DNA of 32,221 nucleotides from Candidatus Sulfotelmatobacter kueseliae. Its GTDB lineage: Bacteria; Acidobacteriota; Terriglobia; Terriglobales; Acidobacteriaceae. The notes beneath the pieces are model-generated. The model made no database searches, was not told the origin of the DNA, and saw only the letters and a program-made list of their open reading frames with translations. Shown here piece after piece: positions 7,358 through 15,177 of this stretch (its first letter is position 1; every line of letters starts with the position of its first letter). A program made the translations under genes and the position numbers. Location: contig OMOD01000068.1 of assembly GCA_900290255.1 (NCBI GenBank), forward strand, positions 1-32,221, in the 5' to 3' direction.

Positions 7358-7603
7358 ATGGTTAATTTGTCGAGCCTACTCACGAACTTGCGGAAGGAAC
7401 GAGTACGGTCGGCACGAGAAGTTCAGCGCCTGGATAAAGCTATCGCGGTGCTCAGAAAGCTGGTCGGACGGAAACGTGCCGGGAAGATGCGGGGGCCAAA
7501 GCCGAGGCGCACCCTGTCGGCGGCGGCGCGACGAAGGATCGCCGCAGCGCAGCGGGCGCGATGGGCGAAATGGAAAGCCGGGCAGTCGAAGAAAGCCACA
7601 TAG
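7358..7603 (+). CDS. Small basic protein with coiled coil and AT-hook-like tail
   Basis: This is an 81-residue protein. The start ATG 7358 has GAGGGGG (7347-7353) four bases upstream. Residues 1-35 form a likely coiled coil (LLTNLRKERVRSAREVQRLD then KAIAVLRKLVG). The strongly basic tail (KMRGPKPRRTLSAAARRRIA then AAQRARWAKWK) resembles the C-terminal DNA-contacting segments of H-NS-like and AT-hook proteins. A small nucleoid-associated or DNA-binding role is plausible but inferred. It is monocistronic, with a strong hairpin (7650-7676) downstream. Confidence 0.7.
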   Translation: MVNLSSLLTNLRKERVRSAREVQRLDKAIAVLRKLVGRKRAGKMRGPKPRRTLSAAARRRIAAAQRARWAKWKAGQSKKAT

Positions 7604-7649
7604 GATCGCAACCGAGTGATCTGACGGTCGGCCAGTGTTGACCTTTGGC

Positions 7650-7676
7650 GAACAGCCGCGCGAAGCGCGGCTGTTC
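7650..7676 (+). terminator. 12-bp GC-rich hairpin, probable terminator
   Basis: GAACAGCCGCGC (7650-7661) and GCGCGGCTGTTC (7665-7676) pair perfectly around a GAA loop, 46 bases after the stop codon of the small basic protein. The following TTAGCCAATTCTTT is only a weak T-tract. It could also end transcripts arriving on the minus strand. Confidence 0.65.
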
Positions 7677-7780
7677 TTAGCCAATTCTTTCGAGGTCGCC
7701 TGGCTTGTGATACGACTCCATCGTTTTCAGGGCGGAATGACCAGACATGAATCGCCTTGATTCCGAAGCTTCCGTGCATT
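7677..7780 (-). pseudogene. C-terminal remnant of a tyrosine recombinase
   Basis: On the minus strand, a frame ending at TAA (7679-7677) reads FMSGHSALKTMESYHKPGDL and then ERIG. This matches the last active-site block of tyrosine recombinases, G-H-x2-L-x-T-x3-Y, with the catalytic His and the nucleophile Tyr still present. Upstream of it the sequence is not recombinase-like and there is no start codon in context, so only about 34 residues survive. Together with the intact recombinase at 9800-10891 it marks this as a site of repeated integration. Confidence 0.5.
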
Positions 7781-8083
7781 CTTAAATCTCAGATGCGACG
7801 ACTACTGAAGAAGTCACTTGAGGAAGGGCTGTCATATTTAGGACGTGAATGCGAAGCACGAAAGCAGAGCGCTGCGTCAGGTCAACGCTAAGACGCCCTC
7901 GGTGTGTTCTTGGGGTAGGGAACTGAGTTTACTTGGCGGGACAGAGCTTTATGAGGCTATTCAGGGTCTATTGCGCTTATCCGGCTCCCCGTCGGAGCGT
8001 TTGTCTGAGGGTTGGACCCCAGCAGCACTCGGAAAAATCCTATAATCACCGATGCTGAGAGCCTTGCTTCTCCGGAGGACGTC

Positions 8084-9055
8084 ATGGAAAGGCGCGAGTT
8101 CTTGAAAGTCGGTACGGCAGCCGGATTAATCGGTTCGACAAGAATGCTAGAGCCGCTCGCGAAGGCGGAACAACCAACTATTAACACAGCGCCCATTCCG
8201 CGCCGAGCGTTAGGCAAGACGGGCGAAAAGCTCTCCATTGTCGGTTTCGCCGGCATCGTGGTGATGGAGAACGGCCCATCGTTTGCGAGCAACATCGTGG
8301 CGGAAGCCGTGGACCGCGGGATCAACTACTTCGATGTAGCCCCCACCTACGGCAACGCACAGGAACGACTGGGCCCGGCGCTGCAACCGTATCGCGACAG
8401 GGTCTTCCTGGCTTGCAAAGAAGAGGACTGGAGCCAGGAAGGCTCGGCCAAATTGCTGGAGGAGTCTCTGCGGCTGCTGCATACCGACCACGTTGACCTA
8501 TACCAATTCCACGCGCTTTCGAAAATGTCAGATCTCGAGCAAATCTTCGGTCCCAGGGGCGCTATGGAGACTTTCGAGGCGGCAAGAAAGGCGGGCAAAC
8601 TGCGGTTCATTGGGTTTTCGGCCCATTCGGTCGAAGTGGCACTGGCCGCGATGGATCGCTATCCCTTCGACACCATTCTGTTCCCCATCAACTTCGTTCT
8701 CTACTCACAAGCCAAGTTTGGACCGCAGGTGATCGAGAAAGCCAGGCAGAAGGGAATGGGGATCATGGCGCTGAAAGGCATGGCCAAGACCACGTGGCCG
8801 CCTTCTGAAAAGAGCGATCACCCCCATCCCAAGTGCTGGTACGAGCCTGCGGCCTTTCCGGAAGAGGCCGCAATGGGTCTGCGCTGGGCGCTCTCGCAGC
8901 CGATTACCGCGGCAATTCCTCCGGGCGATGAGCGCTACTTCCGGCTGGGAATGGATGTTGCTCAGAATTTTCAACCGATTACCGAAGCCGAGCAACAGCG
9001 ACTCATCGCGGGAGCCACAGGCGTGAATCCTATCTTCCATCTGGGCGTCGTCTAA
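8084..9055 (+). CDS. Tat-exported aldo/keto reductase
   Basis: This is a 323-residue protein. The start ATG 8084 has GGAGG (8074-8078) five bases upstream; the open frame itself begins at 8012. The N-terminus MERREFLKVGTAAGLIG is a twin-arginine signal (RREFLK), so the folded enzyme would be sent across the inner membrane. The aldo/keto reductase catalytic tetrad is present: D84 and Y89 (YFDVAPTYG), K112 (LACKEED) and H143 (YQFHAL). The family reduces carbonyls with NAD(P)H. Tat-exported members usually carry their cofactor with them, and the substrate is unknown. The gene stands alone between a recombinase remnant and an HNH gene, so it may be cargo of an island. Confidence 0.88.
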   Translation: MERREFLKVGTAAGLIGSTRMLEPLAKAEQPTINTAPIPRRALGKTGEKLSIVGFAGIVVMENGPSFASNIVAEAVDRGINYFDVAPTYGNAQERLGPALQPYRDRVFLACKEEDWSQEGSAKLLEESLRLLHTDHVDLYQFHALSKMSDLEQIFGPRGAMETFEAARKAGKLRFIGFSAHSVEVALAAMDRYPFDTILFPINFVLYSQAKFGPQVIEKARQKGMGIMALKGMAKTTWPPSEKSDHPHPKCWYEPAAFPEEAAMGLRWALSQPITAAIPPGDERYFRLGMDVAQNFQPITEAEQQRLIAGATGVNPIFHLGVV

Positions 9056-9313
9056 GTCCCCGTATCTTTGTCGAGTGAGTATTTGGACACAAACTGACGG
9101 GCCTGACAGCGAAGCCAGTTCCGGGAATTCTCCAGTTGTTCGATCCGTCTCTGCGCTTGATTCCTTCTTCAACTACTGGATCGCATTAGCCAAGTTCGAT
9201 ATTGATTCCCCTCGAGCAGGACCTGTAGCAGCCCAGTGTTTCGGTGGGCCGTTCTCCGTTCCTGCTCACCGTCAACCCGCTTCCGACTTCATTCAGTTAT
9301 CAAGAGGAATGCC

Positions 9314-9685
9314 ATGAGACTCCGTAGCAATGAATTGTGCCCCATTCACAAGGCTCTCTCCTGTTGTGGCCGGGACCTTCTGCCCGCAAGGCCTCGATTG
9401 ATACGGCTCGGCGTGCAGCGTGTCGAAGATCCACATCACCCGAGGGGATATCGGGAACTGAGATCACCGGCGGAGATGAGGACACTATTGAACCGGAAGA
9501 TTGTTGAGCAGGACAGAAAATGCGCCATCTGTCACGAAGAGTTCACCGACTACAACGACATCGTGCCGGATCATAAGAACCCCAAGGGAATGGGAGGAGC
9601 GTGGAGGGACGACCATCCGGACAATATCCAGGCAACGCATTGGTGGTGCAATGAAGAAAAAGGATCAACCAGAATGGATGAATGA
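9314..9685 (+). CDS. HNH endonuclease with N-terminal Cys cluster
   Basis: This is a 123-residue protein. ATG 9314 has GAGGA (9304-9308) five bases upstream; the frame is open from 9236. The C-terminal half is an HNH nuclease: C70-x2-C73 and a later Cys (C112) build the zinc knuckle. D86-H87 (IVPDHKNPKG) supply the general base, and N104 and H109 (DNIQATHWWCN) complete the fold. The N-terminal CPIHKALSCCGRD adds Cys/His residues that could bind a second zinc. I recall near-identical proteins repeated in Acidobacteriota genomes. It converges on the tyrosine recombinase gene, which fits a mobile context. Its target is unknown. Confidence 0.8.
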   Translation: MRLRSNELCPIHKALSCCGRDLLPARPRLIRLGVQRVEDPHHPRGYRELRSPAEMRTLLNRKIVEQDRKCAICHEEFTDYNDIVPDHKNPKGMGGAWRDDHPDNIQATHWWCNEEKGSTRMDE

Positions 9686-9799
9686 CGGCCGATTATTCGT
9701 GAAGGATTTTCTTCTCAAGCACAATCGCCGGAGTTGTCAATGACTTGCCGAGGTTGTGGTTTTTCGGGTGTGTCGCAAAAGGTGTCGTAACCTTTTTAG

Positions 9800-10891
9800 T
9801 TACGCCCGCATTTCAGCAGTTTCGCTTGCCGTGCCGTAATCAAGTGCAGCCCGAACGACTTCGAGTTCCGGATGCTGATAACGCATCGCGGTCTTTACGT
9901 CTCGATGGCCCATTGTCCTCATGACAGCAGCCAGGTTCCCGGTTCGCGTCAGAACCCGAGTGCCGTAGTCATGCCGGGCACAATAAAGGACCAGTTCTTT
10001 AGGAAGACCAGCCCGGCGGCGAGCCTCCCTAAACAGGCGATCGATGGAGCACAGGTGACCCGAAGCAGAACGCTTGGACGGAAACACCCAGCCTTCCGTC
10101 CTTGTGCCGCACCGTTCATGCAAAAGCTCGAAGACACGACGGCTCATCGGAACCGGTCGTCGGCCTTCCGGTGTCTTGCTGTCCGGCACAAAGATCACAC
10201 GATTTTCCCAGTCGAGATTCTCGATGCGCATGCGGTAGAGTTCCCTTTGGTTTCTCATCCCCGTATCTCGCATCAAGACCACGATGTCGCGGAAGAGTTC
10301 AAAGGTTCGCCTCCTCCAGGTGCAAGCCTTAGCTCCTTCGAGCAACTTCCTTTCCGCGGTATTATCAAGCCGAAGATGCCGCCCATGCTCCTTCATCATT
10401 TTGATTTTTGGAGCGTGACCGATCATCTTCCACTCCTCCGCTTTGTGGAGCATTCGTCGCAGTGTCCGCAAAGCACAGTTGGCATTTGCGGCCGAGCCGG
10501 GAAATTTCAATTGCTCAACGCAATCGCCTGTGATCTGGTTCACTCGCACCTCCGCAACAGGTGTCGCTTTCAGCAGCCGCCAGCCGTTGCGGTAGAACTT
10601 CCTGGTCATGTCTTCCAGCCTGCCGCTGTCCACCCAAGCAAGAAAGCGCTCACCGACCTCACCGAGAGCAGTGGGCTTGCCTGGAAGCGGATCGGTGTTT
10701 TCCATCACCGAAGCTAGTTTCAGGCTTGCTGCTTGCAGAGCCTTGAGTGACCTCGTTTCCTGGGTTGACCCTCGATAGCGATGGCCTCGTACCGTAAAGT
10801 CATACCAGTAGAACTTCGACTTCGCTTTCCTAAACAGCTTCACGAGTTTCCTCCTTGCTGCCCGCACGGAAGCAACTCGGGTGTTCTGCAC
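9800..10891 (-). CDS. Tyrosine recombinase (phage-type integrase)
   Basis: This is a 363-residue, full-length integrase. The N-terminal arm/core-binding region (about 1-170; FYWYDFTVRGHRYRGS) precedes the catalytic domain. Visible active-site residues are the first Arg (MRDTGMRNQREL), a beta-hairpin Lys (DSKTPEGRR), the second Arg in YCARHDYGTR, the His of MGHRDVKT and the Tyr nucleophile of AMRYQHP. In the H-x2-R box the usual His is Tyr (Y-C-A-R), a variation seen in some recombinases. The C-terminus is intact. The gene sits between an HNH gene and the metabolic locus, close to a second, decayed recombinase. I found no attachment-site repeat or intact tRNA next to it. The long plus-strand frame inside it is a shadow. 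Confidence 0.9.
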   Translation of the reverse strand: MQNTRVASVRAARRKLVKLFRKAKSKFYWYDFTVRGHRYRGSTQETRSLKALQAASLKLASVMENTDPLPGKPTALGEVGERFLAWVDSGRLEDMTRKFYRNGWRLLKATPVAEVRVNQITGDCVEQLKFPGSAANANCALRTLRRMLHKAEEWKMIGHAPKIKMMKEHGRHLRLDNTAERKLLEGAKACTWRRRTFELFRDIVVLMRDTGMRNQRELYRMRIENLDWENRVIFVPDSKTPEGRRPVPMSRRVFELLHERCGTRTEGWVFPSKRSASGHLCSIDRLFREARRRAGLPKELVLYCARHDYGTRVLTRTGNLAAVMRTMGHRDVKTAMRYQHPELEVVRAALDYGTASETAEMRA

Positions 10892-11048
10892 CGCGCAAGG
10901 TGAGAACGGCTAATGATAGCTCACTGGTTCTTGAACGGATACGGTTGACCGCTAGTGCCCCGCAAAGGACTCGAACGAGGCAGCGGGTTGTACTGCGAGG
11001 AGCCGAATCAGGTTGTGATCAGAAGCTCAACAAATTCCTCCACGCGAG

Positions 11049-11065
11049 GTTCATGTTTGGTTCAT
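11049..11065. promoter_or_regulatory. Direct-repeat operator, copy 1 (upstream of flavoprotein gene)
   Basis: On the minus strand this reads ATGAAC-CAAAC-ATGAAC, two identical hexamers with an 11-bp period. It is nearly the same over 18 bp as the copy before the TonB receptor gene. It lies 63 bp upstream of the flavoprotein start and just ahead of a possible promoter (TTGACG 11082-11087, GTAAAT 11106-11111). Its orientation is opposite to that gene, unlike the other copies. Confidence 0.65.
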
Positions 11066-11127
11066 TTCATACGCGGACGGCTTGACGCGCAGACGGAAAG
11101 CTGTCGTAAATAAGCGGAGGAGGACGC

Positions 11128-12903
11128 TTGGAAGCAAAGGTCATAGAAACGGATGTGCTGGTGGTCGGTGGCGGGGGAGCTGGGTTTCGGGCCGCCATCG
11201 CCGCCCGGGAGAATAATATCCGGGTCCTCCTCTTGAGCAAGGGGCCGCTGGCCCGCTGTGGGGCAACCCCCATGGCTGGTGCGGACTACACGCTAGACGG
11301 AAGCAGTCTTCATCGATTGGGCTTCCGTGGAGATCCCAAAGATAACCGGGAAAAGTTCTTTAACGATATCGTCACGCAGGGTTACTTTTTGAACAATCAG
11401 AAGTTGGTTGATCAGTATGTCCGTAACGCTCCAGACCGCCTGAGAGAACTGCTGGAGTGGGGTCTGAAGGTCGATTACTCGGAAGAACGCGCGATTGACA
11501 CGTCCGGTATCAACCTCATGAATGTGTTGCTCAGGCGCATGAGAAAGGCAGGTGCGCAAGTACTTGAAGACACCATGTTGCTTGACCTGCTGGTACAAGA
11601 CGGACAAGTAGTCGGGGCACTTGGCCTGGATATCAATACCGGTGAGTTCATCCATTTCAATTGCAAGGCCGTGATTATGGCAACAGGCGGCTGGCACAAA
11701 GCCTTCTGGCCGAACACGGGCATGCGTGACCTTTCCGGGGAAGGCATCGCGATGGCCCACCGGGCCGGAGCCGAGATCGGAAACATGGAGTTCATTACGT
11801 TCTGCTGCAACGTGCTCTTGTCCCCGCCGGTCTGGCGCGGAAGCATTGCCATCTACATCATGGATTTGATTTGCGGAGGGGAACTCACGAATAGAGAAGG
11901 GGAAGTGTTTCTGCGGAAGTATGATCCATACACTGTCGAAACCGGGACGAAGACCGAGTGGAATAAGAGCTTTGTCTCGTTTGCCAGCAGGAAAGAAGTA
12001 ATAGAGGGAAGAGGGTCCCCGCTCGGAGGAGTCTACTACGGAACTGGCAAAGTATCCTGGGAAGACTTCGAACGCTCCGCCATGATGATGTTCCCTAACT
12101 GGAAATACAAGTTGATGGACTTGTCGGAACTCTGCAAGATGCTGCGCAGCCGGGGAAAAGTTGAAGTCGGGCCGGCGGTCGAGTACTTTGACGGCGGCAT
12201 TGTGGTCAACGAGCAGTTCGAAACGAGCGTACGGGGTCTTTACGCTGCGGGGGAGTGTATCCTGGGTCCATTCGGCTCCAACCGCATTTGTTCGGCCATT
12301 ACGGAAATACTCGTCCAGGGCACCGATGCCGGCAGGAACGCGGCCGAGTACGCTGCAAAGGCGAAGACACCGTTCCCGGATGCAGCAGCTTTTGCGACCC
12401 TGCGTGAAGTCGCCGAATTCCCTCTTTTGGGGAAAGACGGCGTGAGGCCAGCTCCACTGAGAAGGCATATTCAGGAAATGGCGCATGAGTACTTAGGACC
12501 AATCCGAAATCAGCAAGGCCTCTCATCATTCATCACAGTTTTGGACGATGCCGCCGCAACCAAGCTGTCCAGTCTTACCGTGTCGTCGCCAGTCCGCAGC
12601 TACAACAAAGAATGGATCGACGCGCTAGAGCTGCGGAACACGGTTCACTTGTTACGAGCCGCGGCCAAAAGCGCGCTCTGCCGCACAGAGAGCCGCGGCG
12701 TCCATTTTCGGAAGGACCATCCGTACACGGACAACGACCACTGGGTTAGGGAAAGCGTCGTGCGGCTTGTCGACGGTAATCTGTGCGTGACCAGTCGGCC
12801 CATAACTGTCACCACCATGACACCGCCTAAAGGGCTGTTGCCGTTTCTGGACATGATGAAGATGATGATGGAAAGCCGCTCGGATGTTGGTGGCGCTCAT
12901 TAG
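11128..12903 (+). CDS. Fumarate reductase/succinate dehydrogenase-like flavoprotein
   Basis: This is a 591-residue protein starting at TTG 11128 behind a strong SD (GGAGGAGGA, 11116-11124). The N-terminal Rossmann motif (VLVVGGGGAGFRAAIAA) and the late FAD motif (VRGLYAAGECILGPFGSNR) place it in the FAD_binding_2 family. The C-terminal helical domain has the family motif RGVHFRKDHPYTDNDHW. The residues that hold dicarboxylates in canonical SdhA/FrdA differ: the QFHP-type histidine is replaced (GNMEFITFCC), and the H-x2-GG histidine is Tyr (VEYFDGG), whereas the Arg of the N-R motif is kept. It therefore probably acts on something other than fumarate. There is no Tat or Sec signal, so it is cytoplasmic. 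It is followed by its own 2Fe-2S partner at 12954 and preceded by operator copy 1. Confidence 0.85.
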   Translation: MEAKVIETDVLVVGGGGAGFRAAIAARENNIRVLLLSKGPLARCGATPMAGADYTLDGSSLHRLGFRGDPKDNREKFFNDIVTQGYFLNNQKLVDQYVRNAPDRLRELLEWGLKVDYSEERAIDTSGINLMNVLLRRMRKAGAQVLEDTMLLDLLVQDGQVVGALGLDINTGEFIHFNCKAVIMATGGWHKAFWPNTGMRDLSGEGIAMAHRAGAEIGNMEFITFCCNVLLSPPVWRGSIAIYIMDLICGGELTNREGEVFLRKYDPYTVETGTKTEWNKSFVSFASRKEVIEGRGSPLGGVYYGTGKVSWEDFERSAMMMFPNWKYKLMDLSELCKMLRSRGKVEVGPAVEYFDGGIVVNEQFETSVRGLYAAGECILGPFGSNRICSAITEILVQGTDAGRNAAEYAAKAKTPFPDAAAFATLREVAEFPLLGKDGVRPAPLRRHIQEMAHEYLGPIRNQQGLSSFITVLDDAAATKLSSLTVSSPVRSYNKEWIDALELRNTVHLLRAAAKSALCRTESRGVHFRKDHPYTDNDHWVRESVVRLVDGNLCVTSRPITVTTMTPPKGLLPFLDMMKMMMESRSDVGGAH

Positions 12904-12953
12904 ATGCCCGGCTATTCCGTTGCCTTGCTTGAAGTAGTTGAGAGGCAAAATTG

Positions 12954-13307
12954 ATGGACTCAGAGACTATCACCGTGACGGTCTTCCGCTTTGAGCCCAC
13001 TTCGGATGAAGAGCCCCATTATCAAAGCTACAAGGTGCCCTTCGAGACAGGGATGAGCGCACTGAACGCTCTCGATTACATCTACCAAAACTTAGATGGC
13101 ACTGTGGCTTACCACGATCATGCAGGTTGCGGCCTGGGGATTTGCGCGAGGTGCACCGTCCTGATCAATGGTAGACGCGGGTTCTTATGCCAGGAAATTA
13201 TTACAGGAGACATCCTGCTGGAGCCAGTCTCAAAGAAGACCGTGATAAGGGATCTTGTGACTCGAATAGGGCCAAGAGATGCCCCCCAGTTCACAGAAAG
13301 GAGCTGA
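12954..13307 (+). CDS. Stand-alone 2Fe-2S subunit (SdhB/FrdB N-terminal type)
   Basis: This is a 117-residue protein with ATG 12954 and GAGG eight bases upstream. It matches only the N-terminal ferredoxin-like domain of the succinate dehydrogenase iron-sulfur subunit. Four cysteines, C59-x4-C64-x2-C67-x11-C79 (AGCGLGICARCTVLING then FLC), bind a plant-type 2Fe-2S cluster. The C-terminal domain with the 4Fe-4S and 3Fe-4S clusters is absent, and no membrane anchor gene follows. It lies 50 bases after the flavoprotein gene and most likely passes electrons to or from that FAD as a soluble two-subunit enzyme. The electron partner is not encoded here. Confidence 0.85.
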   Translation: MDSETITVTVFRFEPTSDEEPHYQSYKVPFETGMSALNALDYIYQNLDGTVAYHDHAGCGLGICARCTVLINGRRGFLCQEIITGDILLEPVSKKTVIRDLVTRIGPRDAPQFTERS

Positions 13308-13423
13308 CTCTCGACCTATATGGCGGCAGGGTGTTCGCCTGCCAAGAAAAAGGAAAAATTCGCCATGATTGGCCTTGCAGACGTGCAGAAGTGATAGAGC
13401 GCTTGCTAAGAGGGTCGCGACTG

Positions 13424-14497
13424 TCACGATAAATAGCTCCTTAGTGCTGTAGGCAGCGCATCGCACATCTGACAAACCCGCGGCAAGACTCGAATAGCTG
13501 TCAGCTTGATTTGGGGAGAAAGAAACCCGTCGCGAACCGGCTCGTCGCGGAGCAGATCGGTCGTTAGATACTTTTTGTTATCGTCGGGAAAAACAGTTAC
13601 AACGATCGCATCGCCGCCGAGGTCATTCTGAATTTGAGTAGCTGCTGAGAAATTGCAGCCAGATGAGATCCCAACGCCGAGGCCAATCTCCCTCGCCAGC
13701 GTTTTTGCCATCACGATCGAATCGCCGTCGGAGATGGAAATGACTGAATCGAGCTGGCATAGGTCCAGAATCGGTGGAATAAACTCATCGGAGATGCCTT
13801 GGATGCGGTGGTGTCCGATCTTGCATCCGGTGGACAGGGTTGGGGATTCGGCCGGTTCGACGGGATGAATACGAATATCTTTCCGGGCAGTCCTGAGAAA
13901 TCGGCCTACCCCCATCACTGTTCCGCCGGTCCCGACTCCCGCGACGAATGCACCGGGCACAAGGTCCGAATTACCTAATTGAAGCCAAATTTCGCGACCC
14001 CTGGTGAGTTCGTGTGCCTCTACATTGGCGCAGTTGGAGAACTGGCGCGGTAGAAAGACGTTTGATTCGTCACTGGCCATCTCTTCCGTTTTGCGAATAG
14101 CACCAATGAACCCTCCCTCCTCGCGACTTACGGAGACAACACGGGCGCCGTAGCTCTGAATTAGCTGCTTGCGTTCGGTGCTCATCCAGTCGGGCATAAA
14201 AATCGTGACTGGGTGCCCAAGGGCAGTTCCAATCGCAGCGAAGGAAATCCCGGTGTTCCCGCTTGTCACCTCGACAATCTTGTCGCCAGGCGTGAGCCGA
14301 CCACTTACGTAGGCGGTACGGAGAATATGAAGCGCCATCCGATCCTTTATGCTGCCGGTCAGGTTCAGATGCTCGCATTTTGCATAGACGGCTCTGAGGC
14401 GACCGCGAAAGAAGAAGTCGATCGCCAGCATCGGTGTGTTACCGATCACACGTGCCAATGCGGCAAATCTCGAAAGAAGTTCAGTTTCGGAGGGCAT
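13424..14497 (-). CDS. Cysteine-synthase-family PLP enzyme
   Basis: This is a 357-residue fold-type II PLP enzyme. The cofactor lysine is K51 in [11 protein letters not shown]. The substrate-binding loop is TSGNTGIS, the phosphate-binding glycine loop is [10 protein letters not shown], and the pyrimidine-binding Ser lies in GISSGCN. The family joins O-activated serine with a thiol or other nucleophile, or does the reverse beta-elimination. It is about 50 residues longer than CysK, with a C-terminal tail ending in VCQMCDALP (a C-x2-C). It is closest to the SbnA/cystathionine beta-synthase-like branch, a placement made from memory. Being the last gene of the operon, after a cysteine-dioxygenase-like gene, suggests a role in thiol chemistry, not housekeeping cysteine supply. 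I chose ATG 14497; a TTG at 14515 is in frame. Confidence 0.85.
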   Translation of the reverse strand: MPSETELLSRFAALARVIGNTPMLAIDFFFRGRLRAVYAKCEHLNLTGSIKDRMALHILRTAYVSGRLTPGDKIVEVTSGNTGISFAAIGTALGHPVTIFMPDWMSTERKQLIQSYGARVVSVSREEGGFIGAIRKTEEMASDESNVFLPRQFSNCANVEAHELTRGREIWLQLGNSDLVPGAFVAGVGTGGTVMGVGRFLRTARKDIRIHPVEPAESPTLSTGCKIGHHRIQGISDEFIPPILDLCQLDSVISISDGDSIVMAKTLAREIGLGVGISSGCNFSAATQIQNDLGGDAIVVTVFPDDNKKYLTTDLLRDEPVRDGFLSPQIKLTAIRVLPRVCQMCDALPTALRSYLS

Positions 14498-14598
14498 TCG
14501 ATCCCTATCATCCAATCCATCCGGTGCGGTGCCTTTAATAGCCTCGTATAACTGTTATGTCCCTAGCTTAGCTAAGGCCGAAACAGACTAAAGCCCTC

Positions 14599-15177
14599 TC
14601 AACAAACCGCTCTGTCCTTCCGGATCCCGTACTCGGAAGTGTAGACCAGATCAACATCTCTGCATGTTTTCTGATCTTCCGAAAAAACCGTGCAACTGCT
14701 GAAGGGACGGGAGTATATGTGGAAGCTGATAGCACGGTTGCCAAATTCACGAGGGTTGAACACCTTGCGCACGGGAGAATTGGGATTCACGGCCACAGGA
14801 TCGGTCGGATCCATTTCGATGACATCAGCCTTTTCAATGCGGCACCTTCCGGCATCGAGGTCTTGATCTAGAATATGATAATTCTGCACGATGAGCTTAC
14901 CCATCGGCACGGCCATCCAGCAGTTCTGGTCGTTATGATTGTGGATCGCACTGATCTGTCCAGTTTCCCAACAGATGGCAAGCAGCTCGTAAAGCGAGCA
15001 GGCGTTCATTTTTTGTTCAATTTGCGCGACGACCTGGAAAAGCGAACAGCGTTGATTCCACCCATGGAATGCCTTTTGCTCGGTCATCGCAACGGTGTGG
15101 ATCGCCTCCCCAGTCTCCATCAACAGCTGTCGCTCGCGCAGAACGTCAGCGAAACGACCAGGTTGCCGACGGGCCAA
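14599..15177 (-). CDS. Cysteine-dioxygenase-like cupin with an altered metal site
   Basis: This 192-residue protein matches type I cysteine dioxygenase. These enzymes oxidise a thiol to a sulfinate at a non-haem iron held by three His. Two ligands are present (H79 and H81 in SAIHNHNDQNC), as are the Cys of the Cys-Tyr cofactor (C86) and the S-x-H-x-Y triad (S151, H153, Y155 in ISFHIYSRPF). The third ligand normally lies in an H-x-V-x-N motif about 15 residues before the triad His. Here the matching sequence is VRKVFNP, so Arg (R137) replaces His. The Arg that binds the cysteine carboxylate in mammalian enzymes is not obvious either. It may use another substrate or have lost activity. It starts at TTG 15177, overlapping the upstream gene by 32 bp; ATG 15120 is an alternative. 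Confidence 0.75.
   Translation of the reverse strand: MARRQPGRFADVLRERQLLMETGEAIHTVAMTEQKAFHGWNQRCSLFQVVAQIEQKMNACSLYELLAICWETGQISAIHNHNDQNCWMAVPMGKLIVQNYHILDQDLDAGRCRIEKADVIEMDPTDPVAVNPNSPVRKVFNPREFGNRAISFHIYSRPFSSCTVFSEDQKTCRDVDLVYTSEYGIRKDRAVC

Noticed and set aside
9872-10717. 281-codon plus-strand frame
   Set aside because: It is antisense to the tyrosine recombinase, and its composition is not protein-like.
10953-10995. tRNA-like 3' end on the minus strand (GTTCGAGTCC followed by GCGGGGCAC), next to the integrase start
   Set aside because: The T-arm stem does not pair, and no D-arm, anticodon arm or 5' acceptor strand can be assembled. It might be an attachment-site scar, but no second copy was found.
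11293-12486. 397-codon minus-strand frame
   Set aside because: It is antisense to the flavoprotein, which has complete FAD motifs. The frame itself shows no domain.
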